This document shows, piece by piece, positions 11,509-18,710 of a DNA stretch of 27,793 bases. How positions within the stretch are numbered: position 1 is the stretch's first letter; the number at the start of each line of letters is the position of its first letter. Below the pieces are notes generated by a model. That model was not told where the DNA came from. It ran no database searches and worked only from the letters and a program-made list of their open reading frames with translations. Origin of the DNA: RYN-111 sp046723735 (GTDB lineage: Bacteria > Actinomycetota > Actinomycetes > Mycobacteriales > SCTD01); contig JBKOVB010000057.1 in the NCBI GenBank assembly GCA_046723735.1, positions 1 through 27,793 on the forward strand, in the 5' to 3' direction. A program made the translations under genes and the position numbers.

Positions 11509-12218
11509 GTCGCGAGCTCGAAGCGGATCCGGCGGAAGCCCTTGCCCTTGCTCTCGGTCTTCACCAGGCGCAGGTCGCCGATCCAGCGGGTGGAGGCCAC
11601 GTGGGTGCCGCCGTCCGCCTGCCTGTCCAGACCGACGATGTCGACGATCCGCACCACCTCGAGGCCCTCGGGCAGCAGGTTCCTGGCGGTCTTGATCACC
11701 TCGCCGGCCAGCGCCTCGTCGTACGGCAGGACGCTCACCTCGATCGCGCGGTCCGCGGCCACCTCCCGGTCGCAGGCCTCCTGCACCGCCGCGAGGAAGC
11801 CGTCCGGCAGCACGTCGAGGCCGAAGTCCATCCGCCCTGACAGTGGCTCCATGGCACCGCCCGTCACCGGCACGCCGTAGTCGCGGCTCACCACGCCGCA
11901 GAGCAGGTGCATGGCGCTGTGGGTGCGCATGAGCGCGCTCCGGCGCGCGTCGTCGAGAGCACCGTGTACGGCGGTCCCGGCGGCCGGGAGCGGGTCGCCC
12001 TCCGCGGGCACGAGGTAGAGCTCGTCGCCCTTGCGGGTGCCCACGATGCGGGTTTGCACGCCGCCCCACAGCAGCACGCCGTGGTCCGGCGGCTGCCCAC
12101 CCCCGCCCGGGTAGAAGGCCGACCGGTCCAGGACGACGCCCTCCGGGTCGGCGTGGACCACCCGAGCCTCCCACTCGCGCACTGTCGCGTCCTCGAGGTC
12201 GAGCCGGTGTGTGCTCAT
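11505..12218 (-). CDS. AlaX-type alanyl-tRNA editing protein
   Basis: The 237-residue protein matches free-standing editing domains that hydrolyse Ser- or Gly-tRNA(Ala) misacylated by AlaRS. An N-terminal OB-like part contains SAFYPGGGGQPPD. The zinc-binding editing core has HxxxH in RTHSAMH. A GGTHV motif follows near residue 207, where the classic Cys of CGGTHV is Asp (ADGGTHVAST). The C-terminal lysine/arginine-rich strand is ESKGKGFRRIRF. The length fits AlaX with the N-terminal barrel. The ATG at 12218 was chosen because the conserved N-terminus begins there; the long upstream open frame is a shadow of the divergent CapA-like gene. Only 36 bases separate it from that gene's start. Its stop TAG shares CTAG with the stop of the SnoaL-like gene. 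Confidence 0.9.
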   Translation of the reverse strand: MSTHRLDLEDATVREWEARVVHADPEGVVLDRSAFYPGGGGQPPDHGVLLWGGVQTRIVGTRKGDELYLVPAEGDPLPAAGTAVHGALDDARRSALMRTHSAMHLLCGVVSRDYGVPVTGGAMEPLSGRMDFGLDVLPDGFLAAVQEACDREVAADRAIEVSVLPYDEALAGEVIKTARNLLPEGLEVVRIVDIVGLDRQADGGTHVASTRWIGDLRLVKTESKGKGFRRIRFELAT

Positions 12219-12254
12219 GTCGTGCAGTCTGGCCCTTCCGGGTACGGCTCCGGG

Positions 12255-13376
12255 GTGGAGCTCACGCTGTGCCTCGGTGGCGACGTCATGACGGGCCGGG
12301 GGGTCGACCAGCTCCTGCCCTCGCCGGGCGACCCGCGGCTCGCCGAGGCGTACGTCGACGACGCGCGCACCTACGTCGAGCTGGCCGAGCGGGTGAACGG
12401 GCCGATACCCCGCCCGGTACCGCTGGACTGGCCGTGGGGCGACGCCCTCCCTGTCCTGCGCGCCGCCGACGCATGCGTCGTCAACCTCGAGACGAGCATC
12501 ACCGCGCGGGGCGCCCCGGCACCCGGCAAGGCCGTGCACTACCGCATGCACCCCGAGAACACGGGCTGTCTCGTCGCGGCCGGTGTCGACGTGTGCAGCC
12601 TGGCCAACAACCACCTGCTCGACTTCGGGCCGGAGGGTCTTCTCGACACCCTCGACCAGCTGGCCGGTGCCGGGATCGCGGGCGCGGGCGCCGGGCGCAC
12701 CGCCGTCGAGGCCGGCAGGCCCGTGACGGTGCCGCTGCCGGGCGACCGACGGCTCGTCGTGACCGCTTGCGGCACGGAGAGCAGCGGCATCCCGCCGTAC
12801 TGGAGAGCGACGTCCCGACGCCCGGGGGTGCAGGTCCTGACCGACCTCACCGCTGGCACTGCCGACGGCCTCGCGGCTCGTTGCCGCGAGCACACCCGGC
12901 CGGGCGACGTGGCGGTCGTGTCCGTCCACTGGGGCAGCAACTGGGGCTACGCCGTGCCGGACGAGCACGTCCGGTTCGCGCACCGCCTCGTCGATGCCGG
13001 GGTCGACGTGGTGCACGGCCACTCCTCGCACCACCCGCGTCCGCTGGAGGTGTACCGCGGCAAGGCCGTGCTCTACGGCTGCGGTGACCTGGTCGACGAC
13101 TACGAGGGGATCACCGGCCACGTGCACTACCGGGACGAGCTGCGGCTGCTGTACCTGGTGACGGTGGACTCGACCGGCGGGACGCTGCTCGGGCTCCGCA
13201 TGGTCCCGTTGCGGGCCCGGAGGATGCGGCTCGAACGCGCTGGGGCCGCCGAGGTGCAGTGGCTGCGCGACGTGCTGAGCCGGATCAGCGACTGCGAGGT
13301 CGGGATCGACGGTGACGGCTTTCTCGCAGTCGACCTGGCGGGCGGCGAGGGCGTACGCCCGCCGAGGTCCGGGTAG
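12255..13376 (+). CDS. CapA-family metallophosphatase-like protein
   Basis: The 373-residue protein has the PGA_cap/CapA calcineurin-like fold. Visible motifs are GGDVMTGRGVDQ (metal Asp), VNLETSIT (Asn-Glu), SLANNHLLDFG (Asn-His), VSVHWGSNWG, and VHGHSSHHPRPLEVYRGKAVLYGCGDLVDD (His ligands and the G-D segment, quoted here in joined parts). In Bacillus and other bacteria CapA/PgsA takes part in poly-gamma-glutamate synthesis or release, but those proteins are membrane-anchored and sit with capB/capC, neither of which is present. This protein starts directly at the first beta strand, with no signal peptide or TM helix, so it is more likely a soluble cytoplasmic metallophosphatase or hydrolase. 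The GTG at 12255 fits the family start; the long upstream frame overlaps AlaX and is not coding. Confidence 0.85.
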   Translation: MELTLCLGGDVMTGRGVDQLLPSPGDPRLAEAYVDDARTYVELAERVNGPIPRPVPLDWPWGDALPVLRAADACVVNLETSITARGAPAPGKAVHYRMHPENTGCLVAAGVDVCSLANNHLLDFGPEGLLDTLDQLAGAGIAGAGAGRTAVEAGRPVTVPLPGDRRLVVTACGTESSGIPPYWRATSRRPGVQVLTDLTAGTADGLAARCREHTRPGDVAVVSVHWGSNWGYAVPDEHVRFAHRLVDAGVDVVHGHSSHHPRPLEVYRGKAVLYGCGDLVDDYEGITGHVHYRDELRLLYLVTVDSTGGTLLGLRMVPLRARRMRLERAGAAEVQWLRDVLSRISDCEVGIDGDGFLAVDLAGGEGVRPPRSG

Positions 13377-13411
13377 GCCCCTGTGGGGGTCACGCGTCGG
13401 AGGGAGCGGCC

Positions 13412-13960
13412 ATGCTCGACCGGAGGTCCACGTGGATCAGGAGGTACAGGAGGGCCAGGCGGTCGCGGAGGTCTCAGGTCGTGGCGGCAGCCGCGACGGC
13501 GCCCGTAGCGGCCGTCGTCGGTGCGGTGCTCGCGTGGCTCTTCGACCCTGACCGGGGTCGCGCACGGCGACACCGCCTCGCCGACGAGGTCGTCGCGATC
13601 GTCCGTCGGCGGGTACGCCGGGTGGGTGCCCGCGCGCGCTACCAGCGGGGGCGGCTGCGTGGCGAGCTGGCCCACGTCCGAGGTGCAGGCCGCCCGGCGC
13701 CCACCGACGACGTCGACGTCAAGCAGCAGGTGCACCAGGTGCTGCACCGGGCCGGCGTGCCGACCAGCGACATCTCGGTCGAGGTCAGCGCGCGCACGGC
13801 GGTGCTGCGCGGCCAGGTGCCCTTCGCACCCGAGATCGACAGGATCGCCCAGCTCACCGCGAGCGCGCCAGGCGTGCACCGGGTGGAGAACTACCTGCAC
13901 CTGCCGGGCGAACCGGCGCCGAACAAGCGCGACGTGCTGCGGGTCAGCTCGTCCCACTAG
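13412..13960 (+). CDS. BON-domain protein with single TM helix
   Basis: The 182-residue protein has a very basic N-terminus (about 1-22), one hydrophobic segment (about 23-44, VVAAAATAPVAAVVGAVLAW), then the FDPDRGRARRHRLADE segment often found in actinobacterial BON proteins just after the helix. The C-terminal BON domain spans about 98-166 (VKQQVHQVLHRAGV, then ISVEVSARTAVLRGQVP, then VHRVENYLHLPG). BON domains bind membranes or phospholipids and are linked to osmotic-stress protection and envelope integrity. GGAGGGAG nine bases upstream supports the ATG at 13412. It follows the CapA-like gene by 35 bases and may be transcribed from it, but the function appears separate. Confidence 0.85.
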   Translation: MLDRRSTWIRRYRRARRSRRSQVVAAAATAPVAAVVGAVLAWLFDPDRGRARRHRLADEVVAIVRRRVRRVGARARYQRGRLRGELAHVRGAGRPAPTDDVDVKQQVHQVLHRAGVPTSDISVEVSARTAVLRGQVPFAPEIDRIAQLTASAPGVHRVENYLHLPGEPAPNKRDVLRVSSSH

Positions 13961-14006
13961 CGGCGCTCACCAGGGGTCGCCGGTCGCCTACGGAACTGCG
14001 TCTGGC

Positions 14007-14073
14007 GCCCCTGCGGGCACAGGGGCATCCTCGGTGCCGTCCCGCGCGGTGAGAGCGGGCGAGGGGCCCGCTC
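14007..14073 (+). terminator. Two tandem perfect hairpins between BON gene and secreted-protein gene
   Basis: Hairpin 1 has a 7-bp stem GCCCCTG (14007-14013) / CAGGGGC (14020-14026) with a 6-nt loop. Hairpin 2 has an 8-bp stem GAGCGGGC (14053-14060) / GCCCGCTC (14066-14073) with a 5-nt loop. Neither has a T-tract. The first may terminate the BON-gene transcript. The second ends 20 bases before the next start, just ahead of its ribosome binding site, and could act as a leader structure or attenuator. Confidence 0.45.
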
Positions 14074-14093
14074 CGGCGACCGGAGGGGAAGTC

Positions 14094-14597
14094 ATGAAGT
14101 ACCGGATCTGTGCTGTCGCGCTGCTCACCGGGGCCGCGATGGCCGTGCCCACCGCGGCGTGGGCCGCACCGCCGCCCACCAACCCCAACATCGCGGTCGC
14201 AGGCACGCTGAGCTGCCCGGTCCCGATCGGCACCCAGCCGCTGTCGTTCAACATACGTGTGCAGGAGAACCCCATCGGCTTCCTGGCCAGCGGCCAGGTC
14301 GTCGTGGCGAAGCAGATCACGAACGTCCTCGACACGGTGACGATCACGCTCGCGTCGGACGGCACCGTCCTCGCGGGGCCGGTGACGAGCTCTGTGCCCG
14401 ACGAGATCACCGGGGTCGGCCCCGCGGACATGCTGCTGTCGTGCACCTTCGAGCTGCACTTCACGTTCACCGCGCCGCTCGACGCCGAGACCGCGCAGTT
14501 CTTCGGGATTGCCTCGAGCTTCGTCGGCCAGCTTGTGACATTCCACGACGACGTCACGGGCTCCGTCACGGTGATCCCGGGCGGGCCCAGGAGCTGA
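14094..14597 (+). CDS. Small secreted protein, unknown function
   Basis: The 167-residue protein has a clear Sec signal peptide (MKYR, a hydrophobic core to about residue 20, and a likely cleavage after AWA at about 25). The mature part (about 140 residues) is rich in Thr, Val and small residues with alternating polar/nonpolar strands, consistent with an extracellular beta-sandwich. It contains two Cys (in LSCPVP and LLSCTF) that could form one disulfide. No TM anchor, lipobox or sorting signal is present. GGAGGGGA seven bases before the ATG gives strong start support. I do not recognise a family. It has its own 133-base upstream region with two hairpins, and a terminator overlaps its stop, so it is probably monocistronic. 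Confidence 0.82.
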   Translation: MKYRICAVALLTGAAMAVPTAAWAAPPPTNPNIAVAGTLSCPVPIGTQPLSFNIRVQENPIGFLASGQVVVAKQITNVLDTVTITLASDGTVLAGPVTSSVPDEITGVGPADMLLSCTFELHFTFTAPLDAETAQFFGIASSFVGQLVTFHDDVTGSVTVIPGGPRS

Positions 14598-14626
14598 ACC
14601 CCGCACCCCTGTGCCGGCGGGTTCAG
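14594..14626. terminator. Bidirectional terminator covering both convergent stop codons
   Basis: CTGAACCCCGC (14594-14604) pairs with GCGGGTTCAG (14617-14626) around a 12-nt loop. This gives a 10-bp stem with one bulged C. The left arm contains the TGA of the secreted protein and the right arm contains the reverse-strand TGA of the esterase. The position between convergent genes fits a shared factor-independent terminator, although there is no T-tract. Confidence 0.6.
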
Positions 14627-16179
14627 CGACGCGTGAGCACGACGTGCACCGAGCGCCCGAAGACGGGTGCCGCGTCGAGCCCGCCCGGTGCATCGGTCGG
14701 CCCTGACGGGCCGAGGTCCACGGTCACGGGCACTGCGTGGCACCGCTGCGGGGGTGTCACGGTGACCGAGCCGGAGCCCCGCAGGGTGAGGCCTGCGCAG
14801 CTCACGTCCGTCAGCTGCAGGAACTCGCTCGCTTCCCGTCGTACCTGCACGTGCCAGCCCCAGACCCGCACGTCCTCGTCCGCACTGCGGTAGCTGAAGG
14901 CGTCGGGCTCGGGCGGTGGCGCACCGGACCCGTCGGCGTGCTGGAGCGCGGCGTACTGGGCCTCGAGCTGGCTGCGCAGCCACGGGTTCCAGTAGCGGTC
15001 GCTGTGGATGCCGGGGTGCTCCTCGTGCTGGGCCGCGACCCCCACCGCGTCGAAGGCCCGCGCCTGCTCGAGGTTCGTGAGCCGCACCAGCGCCTCGAAG
15101 GCCTGCGCGCCGACGTAGGACCGAGGGTCCGTGAGGTCGCCCGGCTGCGGGACCGCGTCGTTGGAAAACCCCCGCACCAGCAGCGACGGGCTGCCGCGCC
15201 GCGCGGCCCGGGCGTTGAGCGCGAGGTCGCGTGGCATCCGGGCGCGGTAGTAGGCCTGGTCCGCGGCCGGGTCGCCGAAGGCGTAGGTCGCGACCGCGAA
15301 CCCGCGCGCCTGGTCGGGCAGCGCCGCGAGGGGCACCGACGCCCCGAGCGGCCCGGGCACCGCGACGTTCGGAAGCTGCACGGGAGCCGCGACACCACCG
15401 TCCCCGCCCGCCGGCGAGGGGTCCAGGCCGGGCACGAGCAGCACGTTCATGATCCCGGAGACGGCGCCCAGGCTCGCGAACAGGTCGGGGTGCGTGAGGC
15501 CGATGGCGTACGACCCGTAGCCGCCCAACGACGTGCCGGCCAGGGCGCGGCTCGCACGCGTGCGCCCGACGGGAAAGTGCGCCTCGACGTACGGGATCAG
15601 CTCGTCGACCACGGACGCGGCGACGCGCGGCGGGGGCGTGCCGTACCGCTCGCCGTCGCCCCCCTTGGCGTAGCGGGGGTTCCAGTCGGCCCAGAAGCCC
15701 TCGAGCCCGGGATCGGGGCCGAAGCCGTTCGCCACCGTCCGGCCGTCGGGCGCCACGAGCACGACGTCGAGCGGCGACGCGGGGACCCAGGTCGCGGGGT
15801 CGCTCTGCTCCCAGGGAGTGTCCGTCGTGTACGGCGACACCGCGGGCCGCTTCGACAGTGCGGCTACCCAGGCGCTGGGCCGGGACGCCGTGCCGAGCAT
15901 CGAACGCAGGTCACCGCCGAAGCCGTGCAGCAGGTACAGCGTCGGGCAGTGCCGGCGCCGCTCGGGGGCGCAGCCGGGAGGCACGTAGTACGAGAACGCC
16001 GTCGTGCCCCCGAGGGCTGTGCTGGGCAGCGTCCGGCAGGTCACCACCCCCACGCGAGCCTCCGCGTCGGGCTCGTCGCACCCGGGGAACGGGCTGTCGG
16101 CCCGGCTCGCCGGCGCGAGCGGGACGAGCAGCACGGCGAGTGCGAGCAGGAGGCTTCTGCGACCTGGCATGCGCGGCAT
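14623..16179 (-). CDS. Secreted esterase, alpha/beta hydrolase (esterase D/antigen 85-like)
   Basis: The 518-residue protein begins with a signal peptide (MPRMPGRRS, hydrophobic core to about 22, ending near ASRA). The fold has the oxyanion-side motif YLLHGFGGD (83-90) and nucleophile elbow GTSLGGYGS with Ser217. Plausible Asp341 and His388 or His392 (EEHPGIHSD) complete the triad. This layout fits the PF00756 esterase group, which includes S-formylglutathione hydrolases and mycolyltransferases. It is much longer than the usual ~300 residues, with a C-terminal extension after about 410 that forms a small beta-rich domain. Several Cys pairs suggest disulfides outside the cell. The ATG at 16170 is an alternative start; no strong ribosome binding site is seen for either. 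The natural substrate is unknown. Confidence 0.85.
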   Translation of the reverse strand: MPRMPGRRSLLLALAVLLVPLAPASRADSPFPGCDEPDAEARVGVVTCRTLPSTALGGTTAFSYYVPPGCAPERRRHCPTLYLLHGFGGDLRSMLGTASRPSAWVAALSKRPAVSPYTTDTPWEQSDPATWVPASPLDVVLVAPDGRTVANGFGPDPGLEGFWADWNPRYAKGGDGERYGTPPPRVAASVVDELIPYVEAHFPVGRTRASRALAGTSLGGYGSYAIGLTHPDLFASLGAVSGIMNVLLVPGLDPSPAGGDGGVAAPVQLPNVAVPGPLGASVPLAALPDQARGFAVATYAFGDPAADQAYYRARMPRDLALNARAARRGSPSLLVRGFSNDAVPQPGDLTDPRSYVGAQAFEALVRLTNLEQARAFDAVGVAAQHEEHPGIHSDRYWNPWLRSQLEAQYAALQHADGSGAPPPEPDAFSYRSADEDVRVWGWHVQVRREASEFLQLTDVSCAGLTLRGSGSVTVTPPQRCHAVPVTVDLGPSGPTDAPGGLDAAPVFGRSVHVVLTRR

Positions 16180-16289
16180 GGTGGCAGCGGGGACGGAGAT
16201 CGTCGAGGGAGGTCCTCAGCGCCGTCACAGCTACGCGAAGTCCTTCGGTGCGTGCCCGGTCGTCGGCGCGCCTCGGCTGAGCCACCACG

Positions 16290-16475
16290 TCAGCCGTGCA
16301 GCGCCTTCAGGGCGTCGTACACGAGGAAGGCCGGCCAGACGAGCCCTTGGAGGAACCCGCCGACGTGCTCCCAGAACCCATCGGCCTGCTGCCAGTACCA
16401 GACCTCGGCGCCGATCAGCCCGAGCCCGAAGAACGCGCCTCCTGAGCCCGAGGCCGCCGTCTGCTGCTTGCCCAT
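16290..16475 (-). CDS. 61-residue membrane protein
   Basis: The ATG at 16475 is preceded by a near-perfect GGAGGAGG eight bases upstream. This rules out the longer open frame starting at 16568. The product has a polar N-terminus (about 1-12), a Gly-rich hydrophobic stretch (13-28, FFGLGLIGAEVWYWQQ), an aromatic/amphipathic middle (ADGFWEHVGG) and a second hydrophobic segment (41-58, QGLVWPAFLVYDAL). It may span the membrane once or twice. Trp and Tyr residues are concentrated at the likely interfaces. I recognise no named family. It lies upstream of and on the same strand as the secreted esterase (110 bases away) and is divergent from the metal-transport operon. Confidence 0.78.
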   Translation of the reverse strand: MGKQQTAASGSGGAFFGLGLIGAEVWYWQQADGFWEHVGGFLQGLVWPAFLVYDALKALHG

Positions 16476-16577
16476 GTCCGCCTCCTCCGATGCTCGAAGT
16501 CTGACCCCTGGTGAGCCGCTTCTTGCGTCCATGACACCCCTGTGTTTCCCCAAGGCCAGTTCGGGCACCGTGCGGGC

Positions 16578-16676
16578 GTGCAGACGCAGGGCTTCGTCCT
16601 CCTCTTCGCCTGGCTGCAGATGCTCGGGCTGGTCACCGTGCTGCTGTTCGTCGTCGTACGCCGGGGGCCGCGGTGA
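16578..16676 (+). CDS. Tentative 32-residue single-TM micro-ORF
   Basis: From GTG 16578 an in-frame 32-residue peptide is nearly all one TM helix (FVLLFAWLQMLGLVTVLLFVVV) followed by a basic RRGPR tail. Its TGA overlaps the GTG of the lipoprotein gene by four bases, the same arrangement as the other junctions of this operon, and this is the main reason to believe it. No convincing ribosome binding site is seen. It could be a small membrane regulator, or simply an open frame in the leader. Confidence 0.45.
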   Translation: MQTQGFVLLFAWLQMLGLVTVLLFVVVRRGPR

Positions 16677-17107
16677 GAGGGATCGCGACCCTGCTCGGGC
16701 TGCTGCTCCTGGCGGGCTGCGTGTCGCCGTCGCGGACCGACCGCGACTACGAGCTCAAGGCAGGCAACAGCGCCAAGGCGGCCGCCTCGTCGGTGGCGAC
16801 CGCCCTCGTGGGCGCGCACGCGGCGACGGTCGGCAAGGCGACCGGGCCCTACGTCTCGGTGCTGCTCGGTGGCGCCGAGGAGGACACCGCCTCCGTGCAG
16901 TCCCAGTTCGACAGCGTGCAGCCGCCCTCGGAGCGGTCCGACAGGGTGCGGGCGACGCTCGACGAGCAGCTGTCCGCGGCCGTCGACGGCCTGGCGCAGC
17001 TGCGGATCACCGCCAGGCGCGGCGAGCTCGGCCGGCTCGACGACGTGGCAGCGCCTCTGCGCCCCGTGCTCGAGCAGCTCCGGGCGCTCGCGGCGGAGTG
17101 GCAGTGA
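16673..17107 (+). CDS. Lipoprotein, helical, unknown function
   Basis: The 144-residue protein has a short signal sequence and a lipobox LLAGC, with lipidation expected on Cys16. The mature part (SPSRTDRDYELKAG onward) is mostly helical. It contains Ala-rich segments (AKAAASSVATALVGAHAAT), an acidic stretch, and two C-terminal helices rich in Arg, Glu and Leu (DRVRATLDEQLSAAVDGLAQL and LRPVLEQLRALAAEW). This suggests a four-helix bundle on the outer face of the membrane. The GTG start overlaps the micro-ORF stop and its own stop overlaps the Nramp start, so it is translated together with the transporter. It may be an extracytoplasmic partner of the transporter, by context only. I recognise no Pfam-type domain. 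Confidence 0.82.
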   Translation: MRGIATLLGLLLLAGCVSPSRTDRDYELKAGNSAKAAASSVATALVGAHAATVGKATGPYVSVLLGGAEEDTASVQSQFDSVQPPSERSDRVRATLDEQLSAAVDGLAQLRITARRGELGRLDDVAAPLRPVLEQLRALAAEWQ

Positions 17108-18333
17108 AGCGCCTCCTCGAGGTCTTCCTCGGCGTGCTCACCGCGATCGGCGGGTTCGTCGACATCGGCGACCTGGTCGCCAACGCGCTGGTGGGGGCGC
17201 GGTTCGGCATGGCGCTGGCCTGGGCCACGCTGCTCGGTGTCGTGGGGATCTGCCTGTTCGCCGAGATGTCCGGCCGGGTCGCGGCCGTGACGGGGCGCGG
17301 CACCTTCGACCTGGTCCGCGAGCGGCTGGGCCCGCGAACCGGGCTGGCGAACCTGGTGGCCTCGATGCTCGTCACCTTCCTCACGCTCACCGCGGAGATC
17401 GGCGGCGTGGCGCTCGCCATCGAGCTGGCCACGAGCGTCAGCTACCTGTTGTTCGTGCCCCTCGTCGCGTTCCTCGCCTGGCTGGTCGTGTGGCGGCTGC
17501 CGTTCGAGCACATGGAGCGGCTGTTCGGCCTCGCCGGGCTGGCCCTGCTCGTCTTCGTGGTCGCGCTGTGGCAGCTCGGGCCGGACTGGGGCTCCCTGGC
17601 CCACGGCGTGACGCACCCGGCGGTGCCCGACGGCGAGGGCCACCCGACGTACTGGTACTACGCGATCGCGCTGTTCGGGGCGGCGATGACGCCGTACGAG
17701 GTGTTCTTCTTCTCCTCCGGCGCCGTGGAGGAGCGCTGGACCGAGAGGGACCTGGCGGTCGAGCGGGCCAACGTCTACGTCGGGTTCCCCATCGGTGGGT
17801 TGTTGTCGCTCGCCATCGCGGCCACGGCGTTCCTCGTGCTCTTCCCGGCCGGCGTGGAGGTCGACCACCTCGACCAGGTGGCGCTCCCGGTGGCGACGGC
17901 GGTCGGCAAGGTGGGCCTGGCGTTCGCCATCGTGGGGTTCGTCGCGGCGACCTTCGGCGCGGCCTTGGAGACGGGGCTGTCGACGGGCTACTCGGTGGCG
18001 CAGTACCTCGGCTGGTCGTGGGGCAAGTACCTCCGGCCCGTGAAGGCCGCCCGGTTCCACGCGGTCGTCCTGGTGGCGCTCCTGCTCGGGGCCATGCTCG
18101 TGCTCACGACCGTCGACCCCATCAAGGTGACGGAGTACAGCCTCGTGTTCTCCGCGGTGGCGCTGCCGCTGACCTACTTCCCGATCCTGGTGGTCGCGAA
18201 CGACCCCGGCTACATGGGCGAGGCGGTGAACAAGCCGTTGACCAACATGCTCGCCACCGTGTTCCTCGTGATCATCGGGGTCGCGGCGGTCGCCGCCGTA
18301 CCCCTCATGCTCGCGACCAAGGCCGGCCAGTGA
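17104..18333 (+). CDS. Divergent Nramp (SLC11)-family metal transporter
   Basis: The 409-residue polytopic protein has about eleven TM helices in Nramp order. In TM1 the usual DPGN metal motif reads DIGD (around residues 20-23, in GGFVDIGDLVANALVGARFG). It is followed by a typical loop (FAEMSGRVAAVTGRG and LVRERLG). In TM6 the usual MPHN region reads AAMTPYEVFFFSSG, so the soft Met ligand and the His are replaced by Thr and Tyr. From family knowledge the Met disfavours Mg and Ca, and its loss is seen in Nramp-related magnesium transporters. I infer transport of a harder divalent cation such as Mg or Mn. The GTG at 17104 overlaps the lipoprotein stop, and the stop overlaps a PRC-barrel gene. 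Location: cytoplasmic membrane. Confidence 0.85.
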   Translation: MKRLLEVFLGVLTAIGGFVDIGDLVANALVGARFGMALAWATLLGVVGICLFAEMSGRVAAVTGRGTFDLVRERLGPRTGLANLVASMLVTFLTLTAEIGGVALAIELATSVSYLLFVPLVAFLAWLVVWRLPFEHMERLFGLAGLALLVFVVALWQLGPDWGSLAHGVTHPAVPDGEGHPTYWYYAIALFGAAMTPYEVFFFSSGAVEERWTERDLAVERANVYVGFPIGGLLSLAIAATAFLVLFPAGVEVDHLDQVALPVATAVGKVGLAFAIVGFVAATFGAALETGLSTGYSVAQYLGWSWGKYLRPVKAARFHAVVLVALLLGAMLVLTTVDPIKVTEYSLVFSAVALPLTYFPILVVANDPGYMGEAVNKPLTNMLATVFLVIIGVAAVAAVPLMLATKAGQ

Positions 18334-18710
18334 GCGCCGGACGGGTGCGCGACCTCGTGCTGCACCTGCTGGACCGGCAGCTGGTCGGTCCGGACGGCGC
18401 ACCGGTCGGCAAGGTGGACGACGTCGAGATCAGCGACGAGGGCTACGTGGTCGCGATGCTGGTCGGCCCGCAGGCCCTCGCCGGCCGGCTCGGCGGGCGG
18501 TTGGGCGAAGGGCTGGCGTTCTGGTCCGCCGCGCTTACCCGCACCAGCACGGCGGAGCCCACGCGGGTCGGCATGGAGCTCGTCACCGACTACGGCACGC
18601 AGATCACCGTGGCGCGCACCCGCATCGAGCTCGGCGCGCACCGCAACGAGGACCGGGTGCGCCAGTACCTCGTCGAGCGGCTCCCGGGGGCGCGCCATGC
18701 GGGGGAGTGA
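18330..18710 (+). CDS. PRC-barrel-like protein (first of two)
   Basis: The 126-residue soluble protein starts at GTG 18330, overlapping the transporter stop by four bases. Residues about 8-75 look like a PRC-barrel beta domain: LLDRQLVGPDGAPVGKVDDVEISDEG, followed by VVAMLVGP, with the characteristic V-G-x-V-D-D-V turn. The C-terminal half (about 80-126) has DYGTQITVARTRIELG and a charged, helical end. PRC-barrel domains bind RNA or proteins, as in RimM, and also occur with MgtE-type magnesium transport modules. Adjacent to an Nramp-type transporter, a regulatory or ion-sensing role is a reasonable inference. It overlaps the next PRC gene by 14 bases. Confidence 0.8.
   Translation: MSAGRVRDLVLHLLDRQLVGPDGAPVGKVDDVEISDEGYVVAMLVGPQALAGRLGGRLGEGLAFWSAALTRTSTAEPTRVGMELVTDYGTQITVARTRIELGAHRNEDRVRQYLVERLPGARHAGE

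Noticed and set aside
12219..13127. N-terminal extension of AlaX on the - strand
   Set aside because: It is antisense to the CapA-like gene; AlaX homology starts at 12218.
12255..13376. Capsule (poly-gamma-glutamate) synthesis locus
   Set aside because: There is only a CapA-like fold, with no capB/capC and no membrane anchor.
14737..17103. Long + strand open frame opposite the esterase gene and into the lipoprotein region
   Set aside because: It has no recognisable domain and is antisense to the esterase; the real Nramp gene starts at 17104 within the same frame.
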